From Nitrospirales bacterium (GTDB taxonomy: Bacteria; Nitrospirota; Nitrospiria; Nitrospirales; UBA8639), in contig JAJDBO010000139.1 in NCBI GenBank assembly GCA_029261305.1, positions 1 through 13,281 on the forward strand: a DNA stretch of 13,281 nt, given 5' to 3'. The position numbers were made by a program, and so were the translations under genes. This document shows, in pieces, positions 6,246 to 13,223 of this stretch. Position 1 is the first letter of the stretch. Each line of letters opens with the position of its first letter. The notes beneath the pieces were generated by a model. The model saw only the letters and a list, made by a program, of their open reading frames with translations. It made no database searches and had not been told where the DNA came from.

Positions 6246-8564
6246 CTACTGGGGAAGTTCAGTTCCGTGCATGCGAGCGAATACCTCCCAATCGAAAGGC
6301 TTGGGTGCGATGGCATGAAGGGCAATCGGCTCAATGGTTCCGGGTTCTCGGTAGGCTAACATGCATCCCACGGTCTGTTCGGGCTGTTCAACCAGACGCC
6401 GAATGGTTTCGTATGCGAGGTGTTGCGCCATCGTTTTGTCTTCAGGGGTCGGAGGAGCGCCTCGTAGGGTATGGCCGAGTATGGTGGCTTTGGTGGCAAC
6501 TGAAAGGGGATAAGACCCCGATTGTGATTGAAGATGTGACCACTGGGAAATTTTTCCGCCCACATAGTCCACAAGGCCGTGGACTCCACCTTCCGGATGA
6601 TGGCGGTGTGGGGTGCGTTCGGCCACGATGAAAATATGGCTTTTGTTCTGTACTCCCAAGGTTTGTTTCAATGTTCCAAGAATGACCTCATCAATATACG
6701 CATCAGGATCAGGATGTTCATTGACCAGCAGTCCTTCAGCTCGTGCCTGATAGGCACAGGTTAAGGCCAGATGACCAGACCCTGCTCCCATGATCTCTAC
6801 GAAAAACACGCTTCCCATGGCTGCGCTTGTCGCTTTCAGCGATTCAATGGATTGGTTGGCCAGGGCGACAGCCGAATGGAGCCCTAGCGAGGTTGTGCCG
6901 GCCATATTGTTGTCAATGGTGCCGGGTATCCCTACGACCTGAACGCCATACCGTTCATAGATTGCCCGGGCACCACGAAGACTTCCGTCGCCTCCGATGA
7001 CCACTAAGGCCCCATCCTCAAGGTACGGTTTGAGATGATGCATGGCCGCTAATTGCGCTTCTTCATCTTTGAAATCTTCAAATCGACTACTTCCAATCGG
7101 GCTGCTGGCGTGGTTGCTCATCCCACGGGTTTCCTGTTCGGTGACCAACTCAATCCAATTGTTGGCGAGTCCGAGAAATCCGTGTTGCACGAAGTATACT
7201 TCAAGACCCAACCGGTGCCCTGTCACGCGTAGCTCCTTCAATGTGGCGCCGGCTCCAGCAAAATCTCCACCAGACACCAAGGCCACCAACCGCCGAAGTT
7301 GATGGGGTTTTAGGGTGACCTTCTCTCGGCGGTTTTGTTCTCCCGTGACCCAGGCCTTGCGTGCGGCACGTTCTCGTTCTGAAAGACCGACTGCGGTGGA
7401 ATATCCTGACAATTGTCCATGCTCATAGGTGAGGAGCACGACGTTGTCCTGGGCTTCCTTGTACCCTCCAAATTCGGTAAACGCTTCGCTGAAAGGGCGT
7501 GGATCCAAGAAAATTAATAACGCCCGGAGTGTTGAGCTGTGGGTGTAGGCACATAGAACTTTTCCTTGGTGGGTTTGCCCCAATTGATGAAAGCCATCGA
7601 TTAACTCCATATAGAGTTCAAAAAAAGAATGGCCACCCGGGTAACTGTACAGGGGATGTGTGATGAGACGCTTGGCGATCTTCCCCTCCACTCCAAAGGC
7701 CTTGGCGGCCTCTTCGACTTCCACGGTTTTGTCAATGCCGGTGGCCCATCCGAAGTCTTGTGATTCTAACGCCCATTCTATGGTGGGTTGTGTGGTGCTG
7801 GCGGTATCCGGGGACAGGATGGTGACCACCCGTTCAAAAAGCTGCCGGGTATTGGGACTGGTGCTCACCATATGAATAAAGGATTGCGGGTCCAGGTAAT
7901 TGTGCAGTTCAAGGAAGTCCAGTTGTTTTCCAACCAGGCCCAACGTTCGGGCAAGAGCGTTCCCGATGGCATCAGCCTTGGGGATTCCTCGTTCAGTATC
8001 CAGAACGTTTTTTAAGCGGCGTCCCACACGAAACTTCTTACTCTCGACGGTTGAGATTCCATGTCGCATGGTGAACAACAGAGTTCGTCCGCTTAAATCC
8101 CTGGGCATGAGCCAGTACCGATCATCGCCGATGTCCAGAACGATTCGACCTTCGGCCAAATTGGGGGTCATATGCTGGCGTGGGACGATGGCCACCGGGC
8201 GTCGTCGAGTCGGCTTTTTTGCGGTTTCAATTGGAACTCGCAATAAGGAAGAAAGCTCCCCTTGGGCGAGGAGTTGATTCCAGGCGGCATAAAAAACCAG
8301 CTCATCTCCCCCGCAGTCTTGTTGAATGAGAGCCTGCCTTGCGGACCGGTAAGCCGAAGCATCGGAAAACCCCGCTTGGGCATTCTGGACAAACCCTCTG
8401 ATCGCGGCCATGGCTTCTTCGGCATGGCGTGGGCGGTCTGTCGTGGGTGGTGGGGTAGGAGGGAGCTCGATCCCCTCCATGTGTGAATGCTGGACAAGAG
8501 CCTCTCCATAGCTTATGAGGCCTTTGATTGTGACAAAGTCCAGTGTTCCCTCTTCTGTATTCAT
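6246..8564 (-). CDS. Histidine phosphatase / 6-phosphofructokinase fusion
   Basis: Two-domain enzyme. Numbering counts from the upstream TTG at 8576; the ATG at 8564, residue 5, has GAGG seven bases upstream and is the preferred start. Residues 1-140 have no recognised domain. About 160-400 is a histidine phosphatase: RHG at 171-173, R244 (STSPNTR), E271 (LESQDFGW), PGGHSFFEL at 313-321 and H346 (YTHSSTLRALL). The last two resemble fructose-2,6-bisphosphatase motifs. About 428-776 is a 6-phosphofructokinase: GGDFAG 436-441, GGDGS 528-532 (Gly marks ATP rather than PPi use), PGTIDNN 551-557 with catalytic D555, VEIMGAGSG 593-601, and GH at 701-702. Unusual changes are PGTIDND to PGTIDNN and the loss of Arg from MGR. 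It would phosphorylate fructose 6-phosphate, while the phosphatase could act on the product or a signal sugar. Divergent from pyruvate kinase. Confidence 0.9.
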   Translation of the reverse strand: MNTEEGTLDFVTIKGLISYGEALVQHSHMEGIELPPTPPPTTDRPRHAEEAMAAIRGFVQNAQAGFSDASAYRSARQALIQQDCGGDELVFYAAWNQLLAQGELSSLLRVPIETAKKPTRRRPVAIVPRQHMTPNLAEGRIVLDIGDDRYWLMPRDLSGRTLLFTMRHGISTVESKKFRVGRRLKNVLDTERGIPKADAIGNALARTLGLVGKQLDFLELHNYLDPQSFIHMVSTSPNTRQLFERVVTILSPDTASTTQPTIEWALESQDFGWATGIDKTVEVEEAAKAFGVEGKIAKRLITHPLYSYPGGHSFFELYMELIDGFHQLGQTHQGKVLCAYTHSSTLRALLIFLDPRPFSEAFTEFGGYKEAQDNVVLLTYEHGQLSGYSTAVGLSERERAARKAWVTGEQNRREKVTLKPHQLRRLVALVSGGDFAGAGATLKELRVTGHRLGLEVYFVQHGFLGLANNWIELVTEQETRGMSNHASSPIGSSRFEDFKDEEAQLAAMHHLKPYLEDGALVVIGGDGSLRGARAIYERYGVQVVGIPGTIDNNMAGTTSLGLHSAVALANQSIESLKATSAAMGSVFFVEIMGAGSGHLALTCAYQARAEGLLVNEHPDPDAYIDEVILGTLKQTLGVQNKSHIFIVAERTPHRHHPEGGVHGLVDYVGGKISQWSHLQSQSGSYPLSVATKATILGHTLRGAPPTPEDKTMAQHLAYETIRRLVEQPEQTVGCMLAYREPGTIEPIALHAIAPKPFDWEVFARMHGTELPQ

Positions 8565-8815
8565 TCTTTGCCTCAATCAACGGGTCCAGTTGTTCACTCG
8601 TGTAACACAAGTCATGAGCTATAGTAATTGTTTTCCGCTGGGTCGTAAACAGAATGCCTGACAAGGCAATTCTGAAGAGGCTCCATTCGTACGAAGATTG
8701 GCCTTGTTCGGGGCTGCCTCGACTGGTCACGCGCGGCCCACTCATCCCACCCGCATTGCTGAATTTGAAGGGTTATTGCACAATTAAAGATCACTCACCT
8801 TCCAAGGACCGCCTT
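8565..8815. promoter_or_regulatory. Divergent control region between PFK fusion and pyruvate kinase
   Basis: 251 bases separate the two start codons. A near-perfect inverted repeat, CAGAATGCCT-GACA-AGGCAATTCTG (8650-8674, one bulged T), could be an operator or a leader hairpin for either gene. A perfect 10-bp palindrome TTCGTACGAA lies at 8686-8695. No pair of -35/-10 boxes is convincing: TATAGT near 8621 and TTGAAG with TAAAGA near 8765-8788 are weak. An open frame continuing upstream of the pyruvate kinase start does not match the family and is not counted as coding. Confidence 0.45.
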
Positions 8816-10216
8816 ATGCAAAAGACTAGAATCATCTGTACGATCGGACCCGCGACAGAATCCTACGAGATGTTGCGAAAAATGTATGACAGCGGCATGA
8901 ACATTGTGCGGTTGAATATGTCCCATGGAGACCAGGAATCTCACGCCAAGGTGATCAAACACATTAAGACGCTGAATAAAAAAGTTGAATTTCCTATTCC
9001 TATTCTCCTGGACACGCAAGGCCCTGAAATTCGCACGGGGAACTTGCTGAACGATTTAGATTTAAAGCAAGGCACGATCGTGTCCATCACCGCGCGCGGG
9101 CCAGAGGATGTGGAAGAAAGTTCTATTCACATCAACTATGCCGATTTAATCCAGACGGTGAATGTGGGAGATAAGATTACTGTAGATAATGGGTTGATCA
9201 ATTTTGAAGTCCTGGAAAAAGAAGATCGACTCATGCAATGTCGCGTCCTGGATGGGGGCGTCTTGAAAAGTAAACGCCATGTCAATTTACCAGGGGTCCG
9301 GGTCAATCTCCCTGCGATTACTCATAAGGATGAAAAAGATATCTTGTTTGGCTTATCCCAAGATGTGGACTTTATCGCCCTGTCTTTTGTTCGTGAGGCA
9401 GAGGATATTCGGCAATTAAAACACCTCATGGGCAGCAAAGCCGGAAGAATTAAAATCATTGCGAAAATTGAAGATCAGGAAGGGGTTCGCAACCTGGAAG
9501 ACATTATTCAGGAATCGGATGGCCTTATGGTGGCTCGTGGAGATTTGGGTGCAGAAATCGACCTGGAGGATTTGCCGAATGTGCAGCGCAGAATTGTACG
9601 GCTATGCGCGGAATATGGAAAGCGTGTGATTGTCGCGACCCATCTGCTGGAATCGATGATTCATAATCCCATTCCCACCCGCGCCGAGGTGACGGACGTG
9701 GCCAATGCGGTCTATGAAGAAGTCGATGCGGTCATGTTATCCGGAGAAACCACGGTGGGTAAATATCCGATTAAATGTGTTGAGCATTTGCGCAAGATTG
9801 CGACCAAAACTGAAGCGATTCCAGGCTTGCAATTTGCGAAACACATCAACATTACGACAGACAAACAGCAATTGGCGATCGCAGCGGTTCAGCTCGCGGA
9901 AGGGTTGCAAGCCAAAGGGATTGTCGTAATCACGAGAAGAGGCATCATGGCCGATTTCGTCTCAAACTGCCGTCCTTTTTCTACGAACATTTATGCCTTT
10001 ACCAACATGAGTCAATCACGTCGGACCATGACTCTCAATCGAGGCGTGTTTCCCTTCCGGATCAGTTTTAGCTCAGATCCTGAAAAAACGTTGCAAACCG
10101 CATTTAGGATTTTAAAAGAACGTGAACATTTTCAATCGGGAGAAAAAGTCGTAATTATCTCAGACGTCTTGGCGCAACAACGGGTCGATTCGATTCAAAT
10201 TCGAGATATCCCATGA
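8816..10216 (+). CDS. pyk: Pyruvate kinase
   Basis: Converts phosphoenolpyruvate and ADP to pyruvate and ATP, the last step of glycolysis. From the ATG at 8816 (AAGGA seven bases upstream) it has 466 residues, the usual bacterial length. It starts with the canonical TRIICTIGPAT. VRLNMSHG at 31-38 (R32, N34, S36), DTQGPEIRTG at 66-75, the B-domain at about 75-170, AKIEDQEG at 216-223 (catalytic K217, metal ligand E219), ARGDLG at 240-245 (D243), ATHLLESM at 274-281 and SGETTVGKYP at 309-318 follow in order. In two places it differs from the common forms: ATHLLESM for ATQMLESM, and ETT for ETA. The C-terminal regulatory domain (about 345-466) is present. A strong terminator follows. It diverges from the PFK fusion. 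Confidence 0.95.
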   Translation: MQKTRIICTIGPATESYEMLRKMYDSGMNIVRLNMSHGDQESHAKVIKHIKTLNKKVEFPIPILLDTQGPEIRTGNLLNDLDLKQGTIVSITARGPEDVEESSIHINYADLIQTVNVGDKITVDNGLINFEVLEKEDRLMQCRVLDGGVLKSKRHVNLPGVRVNLPAITHKDEKDILFGLSQDVDFIALSFVREAEDIRQLKHLMGSKAGRIKIIAKIEDQEGVRNLEDIIQESDGLMVARGDLGAEIDLEDLPNVQRRIVRLCAEYGKRVIVATHLLESMIHNPIPTRAEVTDVANAVYEEVDAVMLSGETTVGKYPIKCVEHLRKIATKTEAIPGLQFAKHINITTDKQQLAIAAVQLAEGLQAKGIVVITRRGIMADFVSNCRPFSTNIYAFTNMSQSRRTMTLNRGVFPFRISFSSDPEKTLQTAFRILKEREHFQSGEKVVIISDVLAQQRVDSIQIRDIP

Positions 10217-10249
10217 GGCTTGCCTTGCCATTTTTTGCTAGGAAATAGG

Positions 10250-10268
10250 AAAAGCCTTCAGGCTTTTT
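10250..10268 (+). terminator. Rho-independent terminator after pyruvate kinase
   Basis: AAAAGCC-TTCA-GGCTTTT followed by one more T, 34 bases after the pyruvate kinase stop. It has a seven-pair stem, four-base loop and T-run. The symmetry would let it act weakly on the other strand too. Confidence 0.8.
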
Positions 10269-10284
10269 GAATGCTACTAAGCTT

Positions 10285-10454
10285 TTATAACTCCTTTCCT
10301 ACCAACCGTTCTAATTCCGTGAGAGCGACGGATACCTCGAACCGGGCTTGGGCATACCCTTGAAAGATTTGCCAGAGCACGCGTTGTGCCAGCAACCAGG
10401 CTTCTCCGAATTTAAAACTTGTGCGGGCAATCGGACGGCTTCTTTGGCTTGTTC
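10285..10454 (-). pseudogene. TolC-like gene remnant, right copy, frameshifted
   Basis: On the minus strand the 3' end encodes FKFGEAWLLAQRVLWQIF and then QGYAQARFEVSVALTELER, ending LVGKEL and TAA at 10287-10285. This is the C-terminal helix of a TolC-family outer-membrane efflux protein. Just upstream, in another frame, EQAKEAVRL (10454-10428) is also TolC-like. It would normally run on into the FKFGEA segment, so a frameshift has broken the gene near 10425. Homology stops exactly where the inverted-repeat element begins (10455). It corresponds to the left copy at 6077-6178 but extends about 60 bases further. Longer open frames crossing this stretch on both strands are by-products of the remnant plus the element. 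Confidence 0.7.
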
Positions 10455-10571
10455 GTGGGAATGTTGTAAAAAGCCGCCAGCCTTCGCCAAGGCTATGGCT
10501 GGCAGGCCAGCGCTTCCCTGGCTGGCGAAGCGGCTTCGCGCAGACAGGAGAACTTTTTTGAACATTCCCAC
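10455..10571. repeat. 117-bp palindromic element with inverted terminal repeats
   Basis: The ends are 19-base inverted repeats: GTGGGAATGTTGTAAAAAG on the left, and CTTTTTTGAACATTCCCAC on the right, whose complement matches 17 of 19. Inside are nested inverted repeats: GCCAGCC (10476-10482) with GGCTGGC (10497-10503), GGCCAG with CTGGCTGG, and a perfect hairpin CGAAGC-G-GCTTCG (10527-10539). It encodes nothing convincing. The structure fits a MITE or REP-type element. No target-site duplication is obvious. It sits at the truncated edge of the TolC-like remnant. Confidence 0.7.
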
Positions 10572-10650
10572 TAACTACGGGTAAGAGTACTCTCTTTTTC
10601 AAAGGTTTGAATTTGCACTGAGGCGGTTTTGGAAATTTGGACTTTAAAGT
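10572..10650. other. Short spacer downstream of the Fic gene
   Basis: The 79 bases between the inverted-repeat element and the Fic stop show no gene, no clear hairpin and no T-run terminator on the minus strand. Together with 10217-10571 this makes a gene-free stretch of 434 bases filled by the terminator, the TolC remnant and the palindromic element. Confidence 0.4.
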
Positions 10651-11757
10651 TCAGCCTAAATTCACCTGATACCTTGTACTGCGGCCAGCGCCCGAAGAGA
10701 TCAAGGCGCCGTTGGTCACTAAGTCTTGTAAATCCCTTGTCGCGGTGGCTTTCGACGTGCTGGTGATCGCGATATATTTTTTCGGACTCATTCCACCTTG
10801 AAAGCCTTGTGGGCCTTCCTCGAACATCCGCCGGATCACACGAAGCTGTCGTTCGTTCAGTCGATCGTGAAAGCGGCGAAAAAACCTCGTTTTCTTCAAG
10901 GTAAATTCAATGTGTTCCTGCGCCAGCATTTGCGCATCGACGATCACAGAGACGAAGTACTGAATCCAGCCCGTAATGTCGTTGGATCGTTGGCCTTCCT
11001 TCAACGCGCCGTAGTACGCACTCTTATGCGTCTCTATGGTGTTCGACAAACTCAGTAGGATCGGACGGCCTAATCCCTGCGATAATACCTTTTCGGCAAT
11101 CGCCCGTCCAACTCGCCCATTCCCATCTTCAAGAGGATGAATCGATTCAAAATACAGATGCGCGATCGCCGATCGCACGGGAGCTTTTTTGATTGCCTTC
11201 TGGGCTCCTGGTGCCGAGTCATTGAACCACCGGATAAAGCTGTTCATTTCTTCAGGAACTTGCTTCGAAGGCGGTGCTTCAAAACGCAGTTTCCATTTTC
11301 CAATGGGTCCAGATACCACCTGCATCGGGTCTTCATGGGTACGCCATGCGCCAACCGTATGTGTGGTCTCTCCCTTCATAAGCATGGTGTGCCATGAAAA
11401 CAGTGTGTCCTCGGTAAGCGTTTGAGCAAAGGTCTTGCGGACATCGACCATCAGCTCAGCAGCACCTTGGGATTTTTTATCTCTGATGTGTTCCGGTTGG
11501 GGGTTCAGTCCCAAATTATGTTTAATGGAAGACATCACATCCTGGCGGCTAAGGTATTCCCCTTCAATTTCAGAAGTCTTCATCGCCTCAGCCACCATCA
11601 TGTCAATGATAGCTTCGGTCTGGGCATCCTCAGGCAAGGCCTTCAAAATGCCACTGACATGGCCTTCTTTTTCTGCAAAGGTAAGGAGAAGATCCTGAAT
11701 ATGGGTGAGGTCATACTGAAATTGGGGCCAGTCGGGCAGTTGCCAATTGTAGCTCAT
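10651..11757 (-). CDS. Fic family AMP-transferase with N-terminal inhibitory motif
   Basis: Probable Fic-domain enzyme that transfers AMP (or another nucleotide part) onto hydroxyl side chains of target proteins. From the ATG at 11757 it has 368 residues. The N-terminal region resembles DUF4172 (MSYNWQLPDWPQF), and the inhibitory helix motif (S/T)xxxE(G/N) appears as TSEIEGE at 61-67, marking a class II, self-inhibited Fic. The active loop HPLEDGNGR is at 207-215, with catalytic H207 and metal ligand D211; Leu replaces the usual Phe. The C-terminus (about 295-368) looks like a winged-helix domain (KATATRDLQDLVTNGALI), so it may bind DNA. A GTG at 11793 would add 12 residues but lies upstream of the promoter -10. 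No partner antitoxin gene is seen, which fits inhibition in cis. Confidence 0.9.
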   Translation of the reverse strand: MSYNWQLPDWPQFQYDLTHIQDLLLTFAEKEGHVSGILKALPEDAQTEAIIDMMVAEAMKTSEIEGEYLSRQDVMSSIKHNLGLNPQPEHIRDKKSQGAAELMVDVRKTFAQTLTEDTLFSWHTMLMKGETTHTVGAWRTHEDPMQVVSGPIGKWKLRFEAPPSKQVPEEMNSFIRWFNDSAPGAQKAIKKAPVRSAIAHLYFESIHPLEDGNGRVGRAIAEKVLSQGLGRPILLSLSNTIETHKSAYYGALKEGQRSNDITGWIQYFVSVIVDAQMLAQEHIEFTLKKTRFFRRFHDRLNERQLRVIRRMFEEGPQGFQGGMSPKKYIAITSTSKATATRDLQDLVTNGALISSGAGRSTRYQVNLG

Positions 11758-11788
11758 GAGCCGATTATAGCACTTAATCGGCTCATGA
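11754..11788 (-). promoter_or_regulatory. Palindromic operator over the Fic promoter and start codon
   Basis: Arms TCATGAGCCGATTA (11754-11767) and TAATCGGCTCATGA (11775-11788) are perfect inverted repeats of 14 bases around a seven-base spacer. On the minus strand they contain an extended -10, TGCTATAAT (TATAAT at 11769-11764), and, six bases further on, the ATG of the Fic gene. The transcript would therefore begin at or next to the ATG and be leaderless; no Shine-Dalgarno is present. The -35 is poor. The palindrome is probably the binding site of a dimeric repressor, perhaps the Fic protein's own winged-helix domain. Confidence 0.7.
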
Positions 11789-11936
11789 TTCACTAAATAT
11801 TGAGGCGTTTATGGCATTAAATCAACCCAGGACCTTTATTTATACCCGTTTATATATGGATGGAATAATAAATGAGTATAAAACCACGGGAATTCCCTAT
11901 TATTAGCTGGACGGGCTTTTTTCAATATTCCTTATG

Positions 11937-12641
11937 TCATGGGTGGCGTTTTGCGAGTGCGAGATAGAGCGCCGCGGAAATTCCAGACGTTCCGAAGACC
12001 ATACACATGATCACAATCTGATACTTGGTGGCCACCAGCGGGGACACACCGGAGAGAATCTGCCCGGTCATCATGCCTGGCAAGGACACCAGGCCCACGG
12101 CAAACAAGGAATTGGTGACCGGAATCAGCGACGACTGGAAGGCCGTATTTCTTGCATCGGTGTAGGAGCAGGCCCTCTCGCACTCAGCCTCGAACCGTTC
12201 TGCCGCAAGGCTGACCGCGTTCATGGAACTGGCAAAGATCATTCCAGCCAGCGGCACCACATACCGAGGCAGAAACCACGGTTGCACATCCAGCACAACC
12301 TGAGTGACCAGCCCAAGGGTCAAAGTGCCTCCGAGCAGGATAGCGCCAAACGCGTTTCGGTACAGGTGCCGCTGCTTAGTCTTGAGAGGGCGTAGCGCAA
12401 TCCAGCTTGCGGTGACAAGCATCACGGCCAGGATGAAAACGATCACTCCCGGACGCTCGGTCTCAAAGATAAACCGCAAGACGTACCCGATCAGCAGCAA
12501 TTGAATCAGCATCCGTGCGACGGCATACAGGGAGCCCCGCGCATCCAAGGCCCACCAATACAAAATGCCAATCACGATAACCGTCGGCACAATGGCCCAC
12601 AGTAATCCTGCTGTAGAAATGGCTTGGACCGACGTATTCAT
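11937..12641 (-). CDS. fetB: UPF0014/FetB-type ABC transporter permease
   Basis: Inner-membrane permease of the UPF0014 family; in E. coli FetAB is linked to iron export. The signature LVSLPGMMTGQILSGVSPLV at 184-203 is close to that of FetB, as are FFxFET-type FIFETERPG (58-66) and the GMIFASSMNAVSLAAER core (133-149). There are about seven hydrophobic helices spread over 234 residues, slightly shorter than the usual near 260. The ATG at 12641 has AGAGG about ten bases upstream; the frame is open further, but that part does not resemble the family. The ATPase partner FetA, normally adjacent, is absent from this window, so it either lies elsewhere or the gene is an orphan. It ends 180 bases before the Fic start on the same strand. 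Confidence 0.88.
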   Translation of the reverse strand: MNTSVQAISTAGLLWAIVPTVIVIGILYWWALDARGSLYAVARMLIQLLLIGYVLRFIFETERPGVIVFILAVMLVTASWIALRPLKTKQRHLYRNAFGAILLGGTLTLGLVTQVVLDVQPWFLPRYVVPLAGMIFASSMNAVSLAAERFEAECERACSYTDARNTAFQSSLIPVTNSLFAVGLVSLPGMMTGQILSGVSPLVATKYQIVIMCMVFGTSGISAALYLALAKRHP

Positions 12642-12802
12642 ATTTTGTAAACCTCTAGGGGTGGTGTAGGGTAGGATTTTGCTTTGACAGATAACGACGT
12701 AGAGTAAAACGAATGCTTCTTCACAGCAATAGTGAAGTGAATCAAGTTCGGGCCAGGGGGTGTTAAAACCAGTAGGGCGAGTCAATGAAACGATAGAGTC
12801 AC
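12642..12802. promoter_or_regulatory. Divergent intergenic region, possible promoter and operator
   Basis: On the plus strand a consensus TTGACA (12684-12689) is followed 15 bases later by TAAAAC (12705-12710), an imperfect promoter for the small downstream gene. An inverted repeat CTTCAC-AGCAATA-GTGAAG (12719-12737) lies just after it, where an operator might be. No equally good promoter for the permease was found on the other strand. Confidence 0.35.
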
Positions 12803-13129
12803 ATGCAACAAAAACTACACTGGTCCGGCTATACCAACACAGATAGGCTCACAGTCATTGAACAGGTCAAACATACCATCTCCGATAGCGGAGGGTGCAT
12901 TGTGAATGTCAATATGTTCTCTGACCTGGCGTTGTCATTGACCATTGAAGTCGAAGAAAATCAAATCATTCCGTTGCACCAACAGCTCAGCACCATCCTC
13001 ACCGTGTCAGATGTGTCAGATGGGAATATCAACCCCAACTCAAAGGAAGAATGGCTCCTCTTTGTGAATATCTCGTTTGGCAAAGGCAAAGGTGATTTGA
13101 TGATTGAAGTGCCGGCTGTGCCTGGATAG
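12803..13129 (+). CDS. Conserved small protein, ACT-like fold suspected
   Basis: Function not known. 108 residues, no signal peptide or membrane helix. The pattern of strand, helix and strand (RLTVIEQVKHTISDSGG, CIVNVNMFSDLALSLTIEVE, IIPLHQQLSTIL, WLLFVNISFGKGKGDLMIEV) suggests a ferredoxin-like or ACT-type ligand-binding domain. The ending KGDLMIEVPAVPG is distinctive, and I recall similar small uncharacterised proteins in other phyla, so it is likely a real family. It starts at the ATG at 12803 with only a weak AGAG upstream. It diverges from the FetB-like permease, which may hint at joint control but does not define a role. The 38-bp repeat lies about 55 bases past its stop. Confidence 0.75.
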   Translation: MQQKLHWSGYTNTDRLTVIEQVKHTISDSGGCIVNVNMFSDLALSLTIEVEENQIIPLHQQLSTILTVSDVSDGNINPNSKEEWLLFVNISFGKGKGDLMIEVPAVPG

Positions 13130-13185
13130 GACAAACCGTTCAGGAAAAGTGGGCGAATTCTTACGGAATATTGTGTTTGCTCGGA

Positions 13186-13223
13186 CGAGCCGTGGCTGGC
13201 TTTCCTGAGTCCGGCCCAACATT
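13186..13223 (+). repeat. 38-bp intergenic repeat, copy B
   Basis: Same orientation as 2029-2066, differing at four positions (three T to C and one A to C). TAGGCCAAT follows at 13238. It lies 56 bases after the small ACT-like gene. The rest of the window to 13281 shows no gene. Confidence 0.7.

Noticed and set aside
8654..8815. 54-codon N-terminal extension of pyruvate kinase
   Set aside because: The canonical pyruvate kinase N-terminus starts at 8816 behind a good AAGGA site; the upstream codons include the palindromic control sequences.
10285..10602. A 105-codon open frame (minus) and overlapping frames at 10311-10571 (minus) and 10348-10584 (plus) as protein genes
   Set aside because: They run across the inverted-repeat element and the frameshifted TolC remnant. 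Only the last about 45 codons of the first look like protein, and that part is the broken TolC end.
11422..11796. 124-codon plus-strand open frame antisense to the Fic gene
   Set aside because: It lies entirely opposite a well-supported Fic coding region and has no protein-like features of its own.
11888..11897. GGGAATTCCC palindrome as a terminator for the FetB-like gene
   Set aside because: It is only 10 bases with no loop room and is not followed by a T-run on the minus strand.
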